DNA from: Leekyejoonella antrihumi
GTDB lineage: Bacteria > Actinomycetota > Actinomycetes > Actinomycetales > Dermatophilaceae
DNA length: 64,000 nt
Direction of reading: 5' to 3'
Assembly: GCF_007845645.1 (NCBI RefSeq)
Contig: NZ_VCQV01000011.1
Location: 1 to 64,000 of the forward strand
Shown here: positions 1-8,432 of the stretch, piece by piece
Layout of the letters: each line of letters starts with the position of its first letter
Numbering within the stretch: the first letter of the stretch is position 1
The notes under the pieces: generated by a model
The model's input: the letters and a program-made list of their open reading frames with translations, nothing else
The model's database searches: none
What the model was told of the DNA's origin: nothing
Made by a program: the position numbers and the translations under genes

Positions 1-274
1 CTGCATGGTTCTCGCCACCATCGACAACGGTGCCCGACTGAACAACCAGGAACAAGGCCTGCCCGTCCTGCTCTGCCGGCCGACAGCGCCTTGGCCCACG
101 CTCTGGCCACGGCTGCGTCACCTTGACTGAGGTACCCTGCTGAGTCCATTGCTTTCTCCGACTGGACTCGAAGTCGCCGCGTTCGCTGCGCAGCGATTCG
201 GCGGCGCACCGCGAGGATCAGAGCAGGGCGCCTCTCAAACGTCGCCGGACATGCGCCGCCGCCATTCTGCGACT
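1..274. other. Left edge; possible 3' end of an unrecognised gene
   Basis: No complete gene is visible. On the plus strand one frame is open from base 2 to a TGA at 128-130. It has mostly G/C third codon positions and ends in the residues LWPRLRHLD, so it could be the last 42 or so codons of a gene entering from the left. I do not recognise it. Bases 131-274 show nothing I can support beyond the 3' flank of the LysR gene. Confidence 0.25.
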
Positions 275-1231
275 TCAGTTCCCAGACAGCCCGTCTGACA
301 CAGCAGGGCTTCGATCCTCGAGCGACGCGCCTATCGGGGCCAGCTCGCTCGCGAACAGATCCGACAACGATTCCAGCATGGGGTCGGAGTTGCGTCCTCG
401 GGTCAACGCCAGCACTTCGCGACTCGCTCGCAGGTCGCAGGGGCGACGCACCACGACGCCGGTGGGGACGTGCTGCGCAACCATGGACGGTACCAGCGCG
501 GCTCCCACGGCAGCGCGAACCATTTCTGTGGTCACCGCGTAATCATCCGACCGAGCGACCACTCGAGGTGTGGCACGTTGTTGGCTCCAGATGCTGTCGA
601 TCGACCGTGCCCCGGACGTACCGGACATATTCGAGATCCACGGCAGCTCGGCAAGATCGAGTAGAGGCGGTGAGAGGTCCCGGTCCTCCGCCCAGCTCGC
701 TGGCAACAGCACGACGAGTGGATCGCGGCACAGTAGCCGCGCACGTAGGACGCTGGGCCAAGCCAGCGAACTGCGCTCGAACTGATATACCAAGACGATG
801 TCGACGGTGCTCGCGTCAAGCAGCATGTCGATGAGCTCTGAGCTCTCCGCGACCTGCATGGTCAGGTCTGCATGAATCTCGCGCCACTGAGTCGACGCGA
901 GGACGTTCGGCAACACATGGAGGGCTGCGCTCGGGAAGATGCCGAGCCCAATGTTCCGTGGTGCCGAGTTGTCGACGGTGGCTACCGCACGGGGCATCGC
1001 CTCAAGTTCGGATAGCAATCGCACGCTGATGCGCGCAAGCACGTGCGCGGCGGGGGTTGGCCGGATGCTGTGTGCTGTCCGCTCGAACAGCACCACTCCG
1101 ACGTCGCGTTCGAGGGCTGCCATCTGCTGTGACACGGCCGACGCGGTGTAGCCGAGCCGGTTTGCGGCGGCGGCGAACGACTTGAATTCGAGCACCTCCT
1201 GCAGGGTCCGTAGGTGCACCGGGTTGAGCAT
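275..1231 (-). CDS. LysR-family transcriptional regulator
   Basis: A 318-residue LysR-type regulator of normal family length. Residues 1-60 form the winged helix-turn-helix: it opens MLNPVHLRTLQEVLEF, followed by AAAANRLGYTASAVSQQMAALE and the typical VVLFERT wing. Residues from about 90 to 295 form the periplasmic-binding-protein-like effector domain, which binds a small coinducer in this family. The gene is transcribed away from the amino-acid ABC transporter that starts at 1690. LysR genes often control a divergent neighbour, so control of that importer is a reasonable inference. The 458-bp gap is long, however, and I could not pick out a convincing T-N11-A operator. The coinducer is unknown. 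Confidence 0.9.
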   Translation of the reverse strand: MLNPVHLRTLQEVLEFKSFAAAANRLGYTASAVSQQMAALERDVGVVLFERTAHSIRPTPAAHVLARISVRLLSELEAMPRAVATVDNSAPRNIGLGIFPSAALHVLPNVLASTQWREIHADLTMQVAESSELIDMLLDASTVDIVLVYQFERSSLAWPSVLRARLLCRDPLVVLLPASWAEDRDLSPPLLDLAELPWISNMSGTSGARSIDSIWSQQRATPRVVARSDDYAVTTEMVRAAVGAALVPSMVAQHVPTGVVVRRPCDLRASREVLALTRGRNSDPMLESLSDLFASELAPIGASLEDRSPAVSDGLSGN

Positions 1232-1689
1232 CAGTTCTCCTTCCGCTCAAACCCAACGACTGTCTGTCTCGAGGTCTGTTCACCGTGGTCAGCGCACGCC
1301 TACTGTACCTATATCCCCGCGGAGAACCGTGTCACTGGTGCGGACGCCCGCGACATCCTGTCAGGAAGGCTGAGAGATGGCCATGCGCTTATCCGAAGTG
1401 GATGCCCACGCGCCGGAGGGACCGGGCATGGCAGGTCACGGCGTCGCTGATTTCCGCTACGTCGCAGGCATCGGCGAGAGCGGGGTGGCTGCGCGAGCCA
1501 CATCTGAGCGCACTTGGCGCCAAAGAGGACTCTGGTGGGGCCTGGCCCGCACCCTGGCCGACGTGATGGTCGACATGCAGGAGTGCGCCGGTCTCATTCT
1601 GCTCGAGTCGGACACTGCGAGCGACGTAGCACTCATCGCGTCCTGGTCCGCTCCTTACAAACCGCACACACCTACACCGGAGATCTGTC
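1232..1689. other. Divergent intergenic region between LysR gene and amino-acid ABC operon
   Basis: This 458-bp gap should hold the promoters of both flanking transcription units. An ORF opens at ATG 1377 after a purine-rich stretch, but it runs about 100 bp into the transporter gene in another frame and resembles no family I know, so I do not call it. The operon's own ribosome site is visible as GGAG at 1679-1682, 7 nt before the GTG at 1690. I see no convincing riboswitch or terminator. Confidence 0.4.
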
Positions 1690-2664
1690 GTGAGCCCTCG
1701 TCGCAACCGGTACATCTCCCTTCCAGCCGGCGTCGCCTTGATCGCCGTGATGAGTGGATGCGGCACTTCCGGTGGCAGCGCTGGTAGCAGCCTGGTTACC
1801 TCCGGGACATCTCCCGACGGACAGTCGGTGGTCGGCCTCAACAAGTCACCGGGCGTGGATCTGTCGCGGTCGGTCGTCAACGCGATTGCCAGTGATCCGA
1901 AGCTCACTGCGAAGGTGCCGGCGGCGGTCCGCACAAGTGGCCTCCAGGTATCCTCCGGCGTCGGCTACCCACCCATGGAGATGTTCGCGAGTGATGGCCA
2001 GACCATTTATGGAATCGACCCGGCGATAGCCCTCGCGATCGGCAACCGGCTCGGCGTCAAGGTGATCGTCACCAATGCCGACTTCAACTCGCAGATTCCG
2101 GGAGTTGTCAGCGGCCGGTACAACATGATCATGTCCACGATGACCGACACCGCCAAGCGCCAGAAGGAGGTCGACTTTCTGGACTACCTGACCGACAGTC
2201 AGGGATTCGTTGTCAAGACGCGAAACCCGGGGGACATCCATCGCCCAGCGGACCTCTGCGGAAAGACTGTGGCAGTCGTGGACAACGGTGTCGCGTTCCA
2301 GCTCGCGGCCCAGTACAGCTCCGACTGCAGCTCTGCCGGCAAGCCAGCCATCAAGATCCTGAAGTTCACCGACGACCAAAATGCGATCTTGCAGGTGAAG
2401 AGCGGCAGGGCCGTCGCTGACATCAACGACTATCCCGTCGCCGCGTATCGCCCGCGCACCGGCGAGCCCTTGGCCGCTGTGCTGATCCCCAACACCGCGT
2501 CTCCTCTCGGCATCGGCATGAGCAAGACGGACAAGCCCCTCCTGAACGACGTGCGGGCCGCCCTCGCGTCCCTGATATCCGACGGCACATATCGCAAGAT
2601 TCTGCGAGCCTGGGGCGTGCCGGGCATGGCCGTAAAGACCGTAGTTGTCGACGGGGGCAAGTGA
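1690..2664 (+). CDS. Polar amino-acid ABC transporter, substrate-binding lipoprotein
   Basis: A 324-residue extracellular solute-binding protein of the HisJ/GlnH type (SBP family 3). It starts with a basic stretch and a hydrophobic segment ending in a lipobox (VMSGC, Cys24), so it should be lipid-anchored outside the membrane. A Ser/Gly-rich linker follows, then the two-lobed binding fold from about residue 75, with the family-like GYPPMEM and a D-P-A-I-A-LA-I-GNRLGV stretch. The GTG start is chosen because GGAG lies 7 nt upstream. The stop overlaps the start of the permease gene by 4 nt (GTGA), so the two are translationally coupled. The exact amino acid carried cannot be read from the sequence. 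Confidence 0.88.
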   Translation: MSPRRNRYISLPAGVALIAVMSGCGTSGGSAGSSLVTSGTSPDGQSVVGLNKSPGVDLSRSVVNAIASDPKLTAKVPAAVRTSGLQVSSGVGYPPMEMFASDGQTIYGIDPAIALAIGNRLGVKVIVTNADFNSQIPGVVSGRYNMIMSTMTDTAKRQKEVDFLDYLTDSQGFVVKTRNPGDIHRPADLCGKTVAVVDNGVAFQLAAQYSSDCSSAGKPAIKILKFTDDQNAILQVKSGRAVADINDYPVAAYRPRTGEPLAAVLIPNTASPLGIGMSKTDKPLLNDVRAALASLISDGTYRKILRAWGVPGMAVKTVVVDGGK

Positions 2665-3599
2665 TCGCCGTGATCGTTCTAGACGTGGGGGAGACAACCG
2701 CGGAGGCGGACGGTCGCGAGTACCCGGTCGTTCATCTCAAGCACTGGGGACGATGGTTCGTCGCCGCCCTCTTCCTTGCAATCTTCTGCTGGCTGGCCTA
2801 TGTGTACGCCACCAGCCCCAACATCTCGTGGGGCCAGGTTGGGCACTACCTCTTCTTCCCAGCCATTCTCAGCGGCGTCAAGGTGACCATCGAACTGTCG
2901 CTCGAGGCAACAGTAATCGGGCTCGTGTTGGGTGTTGTGCTCGCAGTGATGAGGATCAGTCGGAATCCTGTGACCGCCGGCCTCGCAGCGCTCTACATCT
3001 GGTTCTTCCGCGGGACACCGGTGCTCGTCCAGCTGATCTTCTGGTACAACCTCGCCCTCGTCTTTCCCACCCTGTCGCTTGGCATACCCGGAACCTCTGC
3101 CGGGCTGAGTTGGCAGACCAACAGTGTCATGACCGGCTTCAACGCCGCGATGCTCGGGCTCGGCCTGAACCTCGCCGCCTACGCGGCGGAGACCGTGCGC
3201 GCAGGGATTCAGGCCGTGGGTGCAGGGCAGTCCGAGGCAGCCCTCGCACTCGGCATGACCCCAAGCCAGCGCATGCGAGTCATCGTGTTACCGCAGGCAC
3301 TGCGCATAATCATCCCGCCGATCGGCAACGAGTTCATTTCGATGCTCAAGACAACCTCGCTGGTGTACGTGGTCGCGGGGACGGACCTGATGACCAATGC
3401 CAGCCACATCTACCTGACCAATGGTGAGGTCATCGAGTTGCTCATCGTGGCGAGCCTCTGGTACCTGGCGATGACGGCAGTCGCGACTGTCCTCCAGACG
3501 ATCCTTGAACGCCGGTTCGGAGAGGCCACTCAGCCCAGAAGCAGCCGGCTTAAACTCAAGTCGAGTCTATCGTCGGCGAGCTCATTGATGGGGCGATAG
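2661..3599 (+). CDS. Polar amino-acid ABC transporter permease
   Basis: A 312-residue inner-membrane permease of the HisMQ/GlnP family. After a 35-residue cytoplasmic N-terminus and a first membrane helix near residues 35-55, it carries the conserved family block IWFFRGTPVLVQL. Towards the C-terminus lies the EAALALGMTPSQRMR loop, the EAA coupling motif that contacts the ATPase, followed by LPQALRIIIPPIGNEFI. One gene for the membrane part is normal, since these permeases can act as homodimers. The GTG start overlaps the stop of the binding protein. The ATPase follows 3 nt after the stop. Confidence 0.9.
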   Translation: MIAVIVLDVGETTAEADGREYPVVHLKHWGRWFVAALFLAIFCWLAYVYATSPNISWGQVGHYLFFPAILSGVKVTIELSLEATVIGLVLGVVLAVMRISRNPVTAGLAALYIWFFRGTPVLVQLIFWYNLALVFPTLSLGIPGTSAGLSWQTNSVMTGFNAAMLGLGLNLAAYAAETVRAGIQAVGAGQSEAALALGMTPSQRMRVIVLPQALRIIIPPIGNEFISMLKTTSLVYVVAGTDLMTNASHIYLTNGEVIELLIVASLWYLAMTAVATVLQTILERRFGEATQPRSSRLKLKSSLSSASSLMGR

Positions 3600-3602
3600 T
3601 CG

Positions 3603-4412
3603 ATGAGAGCCGTCTCTCGGCGTCGCGTGGAGCCGGCGCTCGAGTCCTCGGCCGATCCCATTGTGATGGCGCGCGGGGTGCGCAAGAGCTTTGACCGTGC
3701 CGAAGTGCTGCATGGCATTGACTTCACGGTCCGGTCCGGCGAGGTCTCCTGCATTATCGGTGCGTCGGGCTCGGGCAAGTCGACGTTTTTGCGGTGTATC
3801 AACGGGCTGGAGCGTATCGACGGTGGTGAACTGGTGGTCGCCGGTAGTCACGTGGGTTACACGCTCCGCGAAGGGAGGCTGCACGAATGGAACCCAAGAG
3901 AGATGGCCCGTTTCCGTCAGCGCATCGGCATGGTGTTCCAGCAGTTCAACCTGTTCGGTCACATGACGGCGGCTGAGAATGTCTCGTGCGCGGCCGTGAA
4001 GGTGCGACGGATGTCCAAGGCAGCCGCCGCGGCGCGCACGGCAAAACTACTCGACGAAGTCGGGCTGAGCTCCCACGCGGGCAAGTACCCCCACCAACTC
4101 TCCGGTGGACAGCAGCAGCGCGTCGCGATCGCCCGGGCCTTGGCGATGGATCCAGAATTGCTGCTGTTCGACGAGCCGACCAGTGCCCTGGACCCCGAGC
4201 TTGTCGACGAGGTGCTGAGTGTCATGAAGTCTCTGGCAGCGACGGGGATGACGATGGTTGTCGTAACCCACGAAATTGGCTTCGCGCGAGAGGTTGCCGA
4301 CACGGTTGTGTACCTCGATGATGGTCTGGTCGTGGAATGGGGGCCGCCACAGCAACTGATCACCAACCCGACGCACGCCAGAACGCAGGCATTCTTGTCC
4401 AAGGTTCTCTAA
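3603..4412 (+). CDS. Polar amino-acid ABC transporter ATP-binding protein
   Basis: A 269-residue ATPase of the GlnQ/HisP family that powers the importer encoded just upstream. Visible motifs in order are Walker A (GASGSGKST, about residue 58), the Q-loop (VFQQFNLF), the ABC signature LSGGQQQR, Walker B ([13 protein letters not shown]) and the H-loop (VTHEIGFA). It is the last gene of a three-gene operon (binding protein, permease, ATPase), with only 3 nt between permease stop and this ATG. The insert [22 protein letters not shown] before the Q-loop is longer than in GlnQ and resembles variants seen in some actinobacterial homologues. The substrate is unresolved. Confidence 0.92.
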   Translation: MRAVSRRRVEPALESSADPIVMARGVRKSFDRAEVLHGIDFTVRSGEVSCIIGASGSGKSTFLRCINGLERIDGGELVVAGSHVGYTLREGRLHEWNPREMARFRQRIGMVFQQFNLFGHMTAAENVSCAAVKVRRMSKAAAAARTAKLLDEVGLSSHAGKYPHQLSGGQQQRVAIARALAMDPELLLFDEPTSALDPELVDEVLSVMKSLAATGMTMVVVTHEIGFAREVADTVVYLDDGLVVEWGPPQQLITNPTHARTQAFLSKVL

Positions 4413-4567
4413 AGCAGCAGGAACCGCAGGGCGTGTCACGCCGCCGGGGTCGTAGAACGGGTGCCGCATCTCGGCACCGGGCTGCGGTGGGCCGCCGGCC
4501 CGGCCTACCGTGTCGGTGGTCAGCACTGCGGGGAGCGTGCCGGCCCCCGATCCATAGGACCCACCGA

Positions 4568-5620
4568 ATGTCGTTCCGTCGAGTTCTGCTTCTCCTGTCT
4601 GCAGCGACCCTGGTCAGTGCGCCCGCCGCCGCGAGCGCGGCGCCGTCCGCGTCCGCAGCCCCGAGCGGCCAGTGGTACGTCGCGATGGGCGACTCGCTGG
4701 CGGCCGGATATCAACCGGGACTCGGCGACAACAAGACCGGTGGATATGTCGGGGGTGTGCTCTCCGCGCTGCAGAAGGCCGAACCGCAGACCCGGCTGAG
4801 AACTTCGGCTGCTCCGGCGAGGACACCAAGACGATCACCTCGGGCACGATCTGCAAGTACCCCGAGGGGTCCCAGCTGGCCGCGGCGGAGGCCTTCTTGA
4901 ATGCACACTCGGGGCAGATCAGCCCGATCACCTTCGACCTGGGCGCCAACGACATCGACAAGTGCGCCACTGCGGCAGCGATCAATGTTCCCTGCCTCGA
5001 GCAGGGGGGCTGGCAAACGTCAAGGCGAACCTCCCGGTCATCCTGAAGGGCATTCGCGGCGCGGCACCGGACGCCCGCGTCGTGATCGCCAACTACTACA
5101 ACCCATTCCTGGCCGCGTGGCTGGCCGGCCCCGACGGCCAGCAGCTCGCCAAGACGTCGGTGCAGTTGCAGGCCGTGGTCAACGGCGAGATCGCCGATGC
5201 CGCACGCGGCGTCGGAGCCACCCTTGCCGACGTGGAGACCGCCTTCAAGGTGATGACTTCACACCGGTGGTGCCCACCAAGAACTACGGCGACCTGCCGC
5301 AGAACGTCGCCAACATCTGCACCTGGACCTGGATGTGCAGCCGGCAGAACATTCACCCCAACGATGCAGGGTATGCCGTGATCGCCAAGGCCGTCGTCAA
5401 CGCGATCCCGACCGCCCCACCGACGAGCCCGACCTCCAGCCCCAGTTCCAGTTTCAGTGCGAGCTCGAGCTCTAGCAGCACAGTGACCACCGGGCCGCCG
5501 GTCATCACCGACGGGCCGGCGGGCGGTGGCCACGACGGCCTGCTGCTCGGCTTCGGGCTGTTCGGCGGCGCCGCCATTGTCGTCACCGGTGGTGCGGCCT
5601 GGCGGGTCAAGAGACGCTAG
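4568..5620 (+). pseudogene. Secreted SGNH/GDSL hydrolase, broken by three single-base frameshifts
   Basis: The reading begins MSFRRVLLLLSAATLVSA (signal peptide, ATG at 4568), then WYVAMGDSLAAGY, the block-I Ser motif of SGNH hydrolases. It then changes frame three times: at about 4798, where the product resumes as NFGCSGEDT; in the G run 5004-5009, resuming as LANVKANLPVILKGI; and at about 5252, resuming as DDFTPVVPTKNYGDLPQN. The last segment holds the block-V motif (NIHPNDAGY), a Ser/Thr/Pro linker, a membrane helix and a basic WRVKRR tail, like a wall- or membrane-anchored enzyme. Each repair needs one added G beside an existing G, and there is no internal stop in the composite frame. It is either a recently dead gene or a correct gene with sequence errors. 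The sortase gene follows 10 nt later. Confidence 0.75.
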
Positions 5621-5630
5621 GGCACCTCAG

Positions 5631-6374
5631 GTGAAGTCCGGCTCCCGCGCGTCGATCGGCGCCTGTGCGGCGGTAGTCACGGCTGCCCTGGTGCTGGCGG
5701 GCTGTGCATCGTCCTCGGGTGGCTCGTCGAGCGCGGGCACGCCTACAGCGCCAGCCCCGCACCGCGTGGCGCCTTCGTCGCAGGTGCCGACCTCCAGACG
5801 TTCGTCGACCCCATCGTCCTCGTCGCCTGCCACGAGGACGATCGCGACGACGCCGCGTGTCGTGCCCGTCCCCACAGGCACCAGCACCGCCGACTCGGTG
5901 GGCCGGAGCGGTCCCGGTTGCGTGCCGGCGACCTTGCAGATCTCCAGCGTCGGCATCGACGAGCGGGTGCGGGCGCTCGGGCTGAATGCCCAGGGCCAGA
6001 TCTACCCGCCCCGGCGCACCACCATGTGGTACACGGGTTCGGCGCGGCGGGGCCAGGACGGGATCTCGGTCATCGCCGGCCATATCACCTACGACGGCCC
6101 GGACAACTTCTACAACCTGGTGAACGTGCAGGTTGACGGTGCCGTCGACATCACCTGCGCGTCCGGTCGGGGGGTGGCACTGCGGGCGGTCCGCACCGCA
6201 TCGGTGCCGAAGACGACCTTGCAGACGAATCAGACCGTATGGGGGTCGTCGGCGACGCCCGTGGTGGTCCTGATCACCTGTGATCCGCACAGTCCCGTGG
6301 TCGATGGGCACCACCTGAACAACTACGTCGTCTGGACCAGGCCGGAACGTTCGGCGCCTCGGAGGGCGGGCTGA
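5631..6374 (+). CDS. Class F-type sortase, lipid-anchored
   Basis: A cysteine transpeptidase of the sortase superfamily, about 247 residues. I chose the GTG at 5631 because it gives a clean lipoprotein signal with lipobox LAGC (Cys25). A longer frame upstream only overlaps the previous gene. A low-complexity Ser/Thr/Pro linker (about residues 26-95) leads to the catalytic domain. The catalytic His is His151 (VIAGHITYDG) and the catalytic Cys is Cys217 (VLITCDPHS). The usual downstream Arg position reads HHLNNYVVWT here, so the third catalytic residue is not where I expect it. No LPXTG-type substrate is visible nearby. The membrane-tailed hydrolase upstream is the only candidate partner, and it lacks a clear sorting motif. 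Confidence 0.8.
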   Translation: MKSGSRASIGACAAVVTAALVLAGCASSSGGSSSAGTPTAPAPHRVAPSSQVPTSRRSSTPSSSSPATRTIATTPRVVPVPTGTSTADSVGRSGPGCVPATLQISSVGIDERVRALGLNAQGQIYPPRRTTMWYTGSARRGQDGISVIAGHITYDGPDNFYNLVNVQVDGAVDITCASGRGVALRAVRTASVPKTTLQTNQTVWGSSATPVVVLITCDPHSPVVDGHHLNNYVVWTRPERSAPRRAG

Positions 6375-6417
6375 CGGCCCATGCCGTCCCCCGGGTTTGG
6401 GACACTCGAAGGGGCGA

Positions 6418-7584
6418 TCAGTCCTCCGGCGCGAGCGTCTGCTTCCGACCGGGATACATCGCCTGCGCGCGTCGATAGAGCCGGTAGGTCGCGGCCATCG
6501 CGTCGGCCCTGGTCACCGAGGCGGGGCGATCGCGGGTCGAGCGGCGCAGCGCGTCGACATGCGAGTGGTCGACGAACAGCTTGGCGAGGGTCGTCACCAG
6601 GTCCACCTCGTCAGCGACCAGCAGACCCTCGACATCGTGCTCGATGAAGTCCGCCACACCGGTGTAGGAGTACCCGACCACTGGCACGCCCGCACCACGT
6701 GCCTCGAGGGCGGCGATGCCGAAGGCCTCCTGACGGGACGGCGCGACGAACAGGTCGCAGGCATGCAGCAGGTCGCGGATCTGGGTCGGGTCGCGATGAC
6801 CGAGCAGCGTCACCCAGTCGGTGAGTCCGAGTCGCCCGATCTGCTCCTGGAGGTCGTCGCGGCGCGGACCTTCACCGACGATGTCGACCTGGACGCGGGT
6901 GTCTGCCGGCACGAGCGCCCGGGCGCGGGCCAGGATGTCGATGAATCCATCGATGTGCTTGCGCTTCTTCAACCGCCCGACCAGCATCAGCCGCAGCACC
7001 GGGGTCGCGGTCGCCCGCGTGGGCCCGTGCGGTGCCCACCACTGCACGTCGACGAGGTTCGGGAGGACGGACACCGGCCCGGCCTTGGGCAGCGTCCGGG
7101 CGATGTGACCGGCGACCATGCTGCTCACGCCCGAATAGACCGCGCGCATCCGGGACGGCCCGAAGAACGCCATCGACGACACCCGGGTGGCGATCGCGAC
7201 CTTCCACCATACGGAGTGGACCGTCACCGCGACGGGTATGCCGCGCTTGCTCGCCGCCCGCACGACGTAGATCGCGATCGGCGAGATGACGGTGAAGTGT
7301 GCGTGGACCACGTCGATCTGTCGATCGTTCAGCACCTCGGCGACCATGCGGTGGTTCAGCCAGGGGAACGCCACCGTCAGCCAGCGGGTGCGCAGTCCTC
7401 GATGCACGTCGAGCGGCAGGTCGGCGTCGTCCCCGACAGCCGTGATCACGCTGACGTCGTGGCCGTCTGCGGTCTGCTGCCGCGCGAGCGCCTCGACCTG
7501 GCTCTCGATGCCGCCGACGTCCGGGGCGAACGAGTCGGCGACGTGCACGATCCGCATACCGGGATATCCCACGATCTCAGGCAT
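6418..7584 (-). CDS. Family 4 glycosyltransferase (GT-B fold)
   Basis: A 388-residue retaining glycosyltransferase of the GT4 class, which transfers a sugar from an NDP-sugar, likely to a cell-envelope glycan or lipid. The N-terminal Rossmann lobe opens MRIVHVADSFAPDVGGIE. The C-terminal lobe has LMLVGRLKKRKHIDG, VDIVGEGPRRDDL and the donor-binding EX7E region FVAPSRQEAFGIAALEARGA. The start at 7584 overlaps the stop of the upstream SGNH gene by 8 nt. The internal Met at 7557 begins the conserved MRIVHV strand and is an equally good start. It forms an operon with the SGNH hydrolase. The acceptor is unknown. Confidence 0.88.
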   Translation of the reverse strand: MPEIVGYPGMRIVHVADSFAPDVGGIESQVEALARQQTADGHDVSVITAVGDDADLPLDVHRGLRTRWLTVAFPWLNHRMVAEVLNDRQIDVVHAHFTVISPIAIYVVRAASKRGIPVAVTVHSVWWKVAIATRVSSMAFFGPSRMRAVYSGVSSMVAGHIARTLPKAGPVSVLPNLVDVQWWAPHGPTRATATPVLRLMLVGRLKKRKHIDGFIDILARARALVPADTRVQVDIVGEGPRRDDLQEQIGRLGLTDWVTLLGHRDPTQIRDLLHACDLFVAPSRQEAFGIAALEARGAGVPVVGYSYTGVADFIEHDVEGLLVADEVDLVTTLAKLFVDHSHVDALRRSTRDRPASVTRADAMAATYRLYRRAQAMYPGRKQTLAPED

Positions 7585-8254
7585 CCAGGTGGAGCCAGCT
7601 CTGCCATCCGGCGTGCAGCACCAGCCAGGCGATCAGGCCGTAACCGGCCTGCCCGGGATGGGTGCCGTCGCCGGCGGCCAGGTCCGAGTGCCACTGGTCG
7701 TGCCCGAGCAGCGGCCGGAAGCAGTCGACATACGCCACACCGCGGCGGGCACAGACATCGGACTGCGCGTCGACGAGCACCTGCAGCGCCTCATTGGTCT
7801 CGTCGTCGGAGGTAGGCGGAGGGCCGACCACGAAGGTCGAGATGGCTGAGGAGGAGGCGTCATCGAGGATGTTGGCCAGGTTCAGCCGGGACCGGGCGGT
7901 GGTCATGCCCTGCAGCAGGTCGTTGGTGCCGAACGACACGACGAGCCGCCGCTCGTTGCAGGACGCCCAGCGCACCGCGCACTCCCTCTCCCAACGGCCG
8001 AGCACGTCGGTCGAACTCTGCCCACGCACGCCAAGGTTGTAGGACGCCAGGTCGACGCCGCTGTGCGGTGTCCGTGCGATCACTCGGGAGACCCAGCCCA
8101 GCGCCTTGGGGTCGCCCAGGCCGGCGACAAAGGAGTCGCCGATAAAGCACAGGCCGACGTGGCGCTCCCCATCGGTCACCATCTGGAAGTCGGCGCTCGG
8201 GTTGAACTCAGGTTCACTGCCTTCGTGCGGATAGCTCACGTGGTGTTGCCTCAC
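7577..8254 (-). CDS. SGNH/GDSL-family hydrolase, cytoplasmic
   Basis: A 225-residue SGNH hydrolase without a signal peptide. Block I is LCFIGDSFVAGLG (nucleophile Ser), block III is VVSFGTNDLLQG, and block V is GDGTHPGQAGY, which supplies the catalytic Asp and His. Enzymes of this fold hydrolyse esters or acetyl groups. Next to a GT4 glycosyltransferase, removal or editing of acyl groups on a glycan intermediate is plausible but is inference. Its start overlaps the stop of the DUF6104 gene by 4 nt (ATGA) and its stop overlaps the glycosyltransferase start, so three genes appear translationally linked downstream of the double GNAT gene and kgd. Confidence 0.85.
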   Translation of the reverse strand: MRQHHVSYPHEGSEPEFNPSADFQMVTDGERHVGLCFIGDSFVAGLGDPKALGWVSRVIARTPHSGVDLASYNLGVRGQSSTDVLGRWERECAVRWASCNERRLVVSFGTNDLLQGMTTARSRLNLANILDDASSSAISTFVVGPPPTSDDETNEALQVLVDAQSDVCARRGVAYVDCFRPLLGHDQWHSDLAAGDGTHPGQAGYGLIAWLVLHAGWQSWLHLDA

Positions 8255-8423
8255 TCGTCGTCATCCGGCCGCGCGAGCCACGTCGCGAGCCGGTCTACCG
8301 GGGTATCGAACTCGGGGTTCAGGTCTGTGAAGGTCCGCGGCCGGCCCGCAAGCCGGTCCAGGCTCACTTCTTCCTCGCCGCGGCGGCTGGCAAGGTCCTC
8401 AATGCTCGGTCGGTGAAATACAC
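8251..8423 (-). CDS. DUF6104 family protein, apparent frameshift near the start
   Basis: A small acidic protein of about 57 residues. The C-terminal part reads IEDLASRRGEEEV, then DLNPEF and RLATWLARPDDDE, which matches what I remember of the actinobacterial DUF6104 family. Family members begin MYFTDRGIEELE. Here a GTG at 8423 gives MYFTDRA in one frame and the rest lies in another. Adding one G (coding strand) near 8405 joins them as MYFTDRGIEDL. The frame as it stands gives a 79-residue ORF starting at 8490 that overlaps the GNAT gene and has no family-like N-terminus. In actinobacteria this gene is commonly near kgd, as here. Its function is unknown. Confidence 0.7.
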
Positions 8424-8432
8424 GAGGCAAAC

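Noticed and set aside
1360-1440. CTGAGAG followed by CGGAGGGA, reminiscent of a thiamine riboswitch
   Set aside because: The remaining conserved TPP-riboswitch segments and pairings are missing, and the downstream gene is an amino-acid importer.
1377-1787. 136-codon ORF with a purine-rich stretch upstream
   Set aside because: It overlaps the binding-protein gene by about 100 bp in another frame, is matched by an equally long antisense ORF, and resembles no family.
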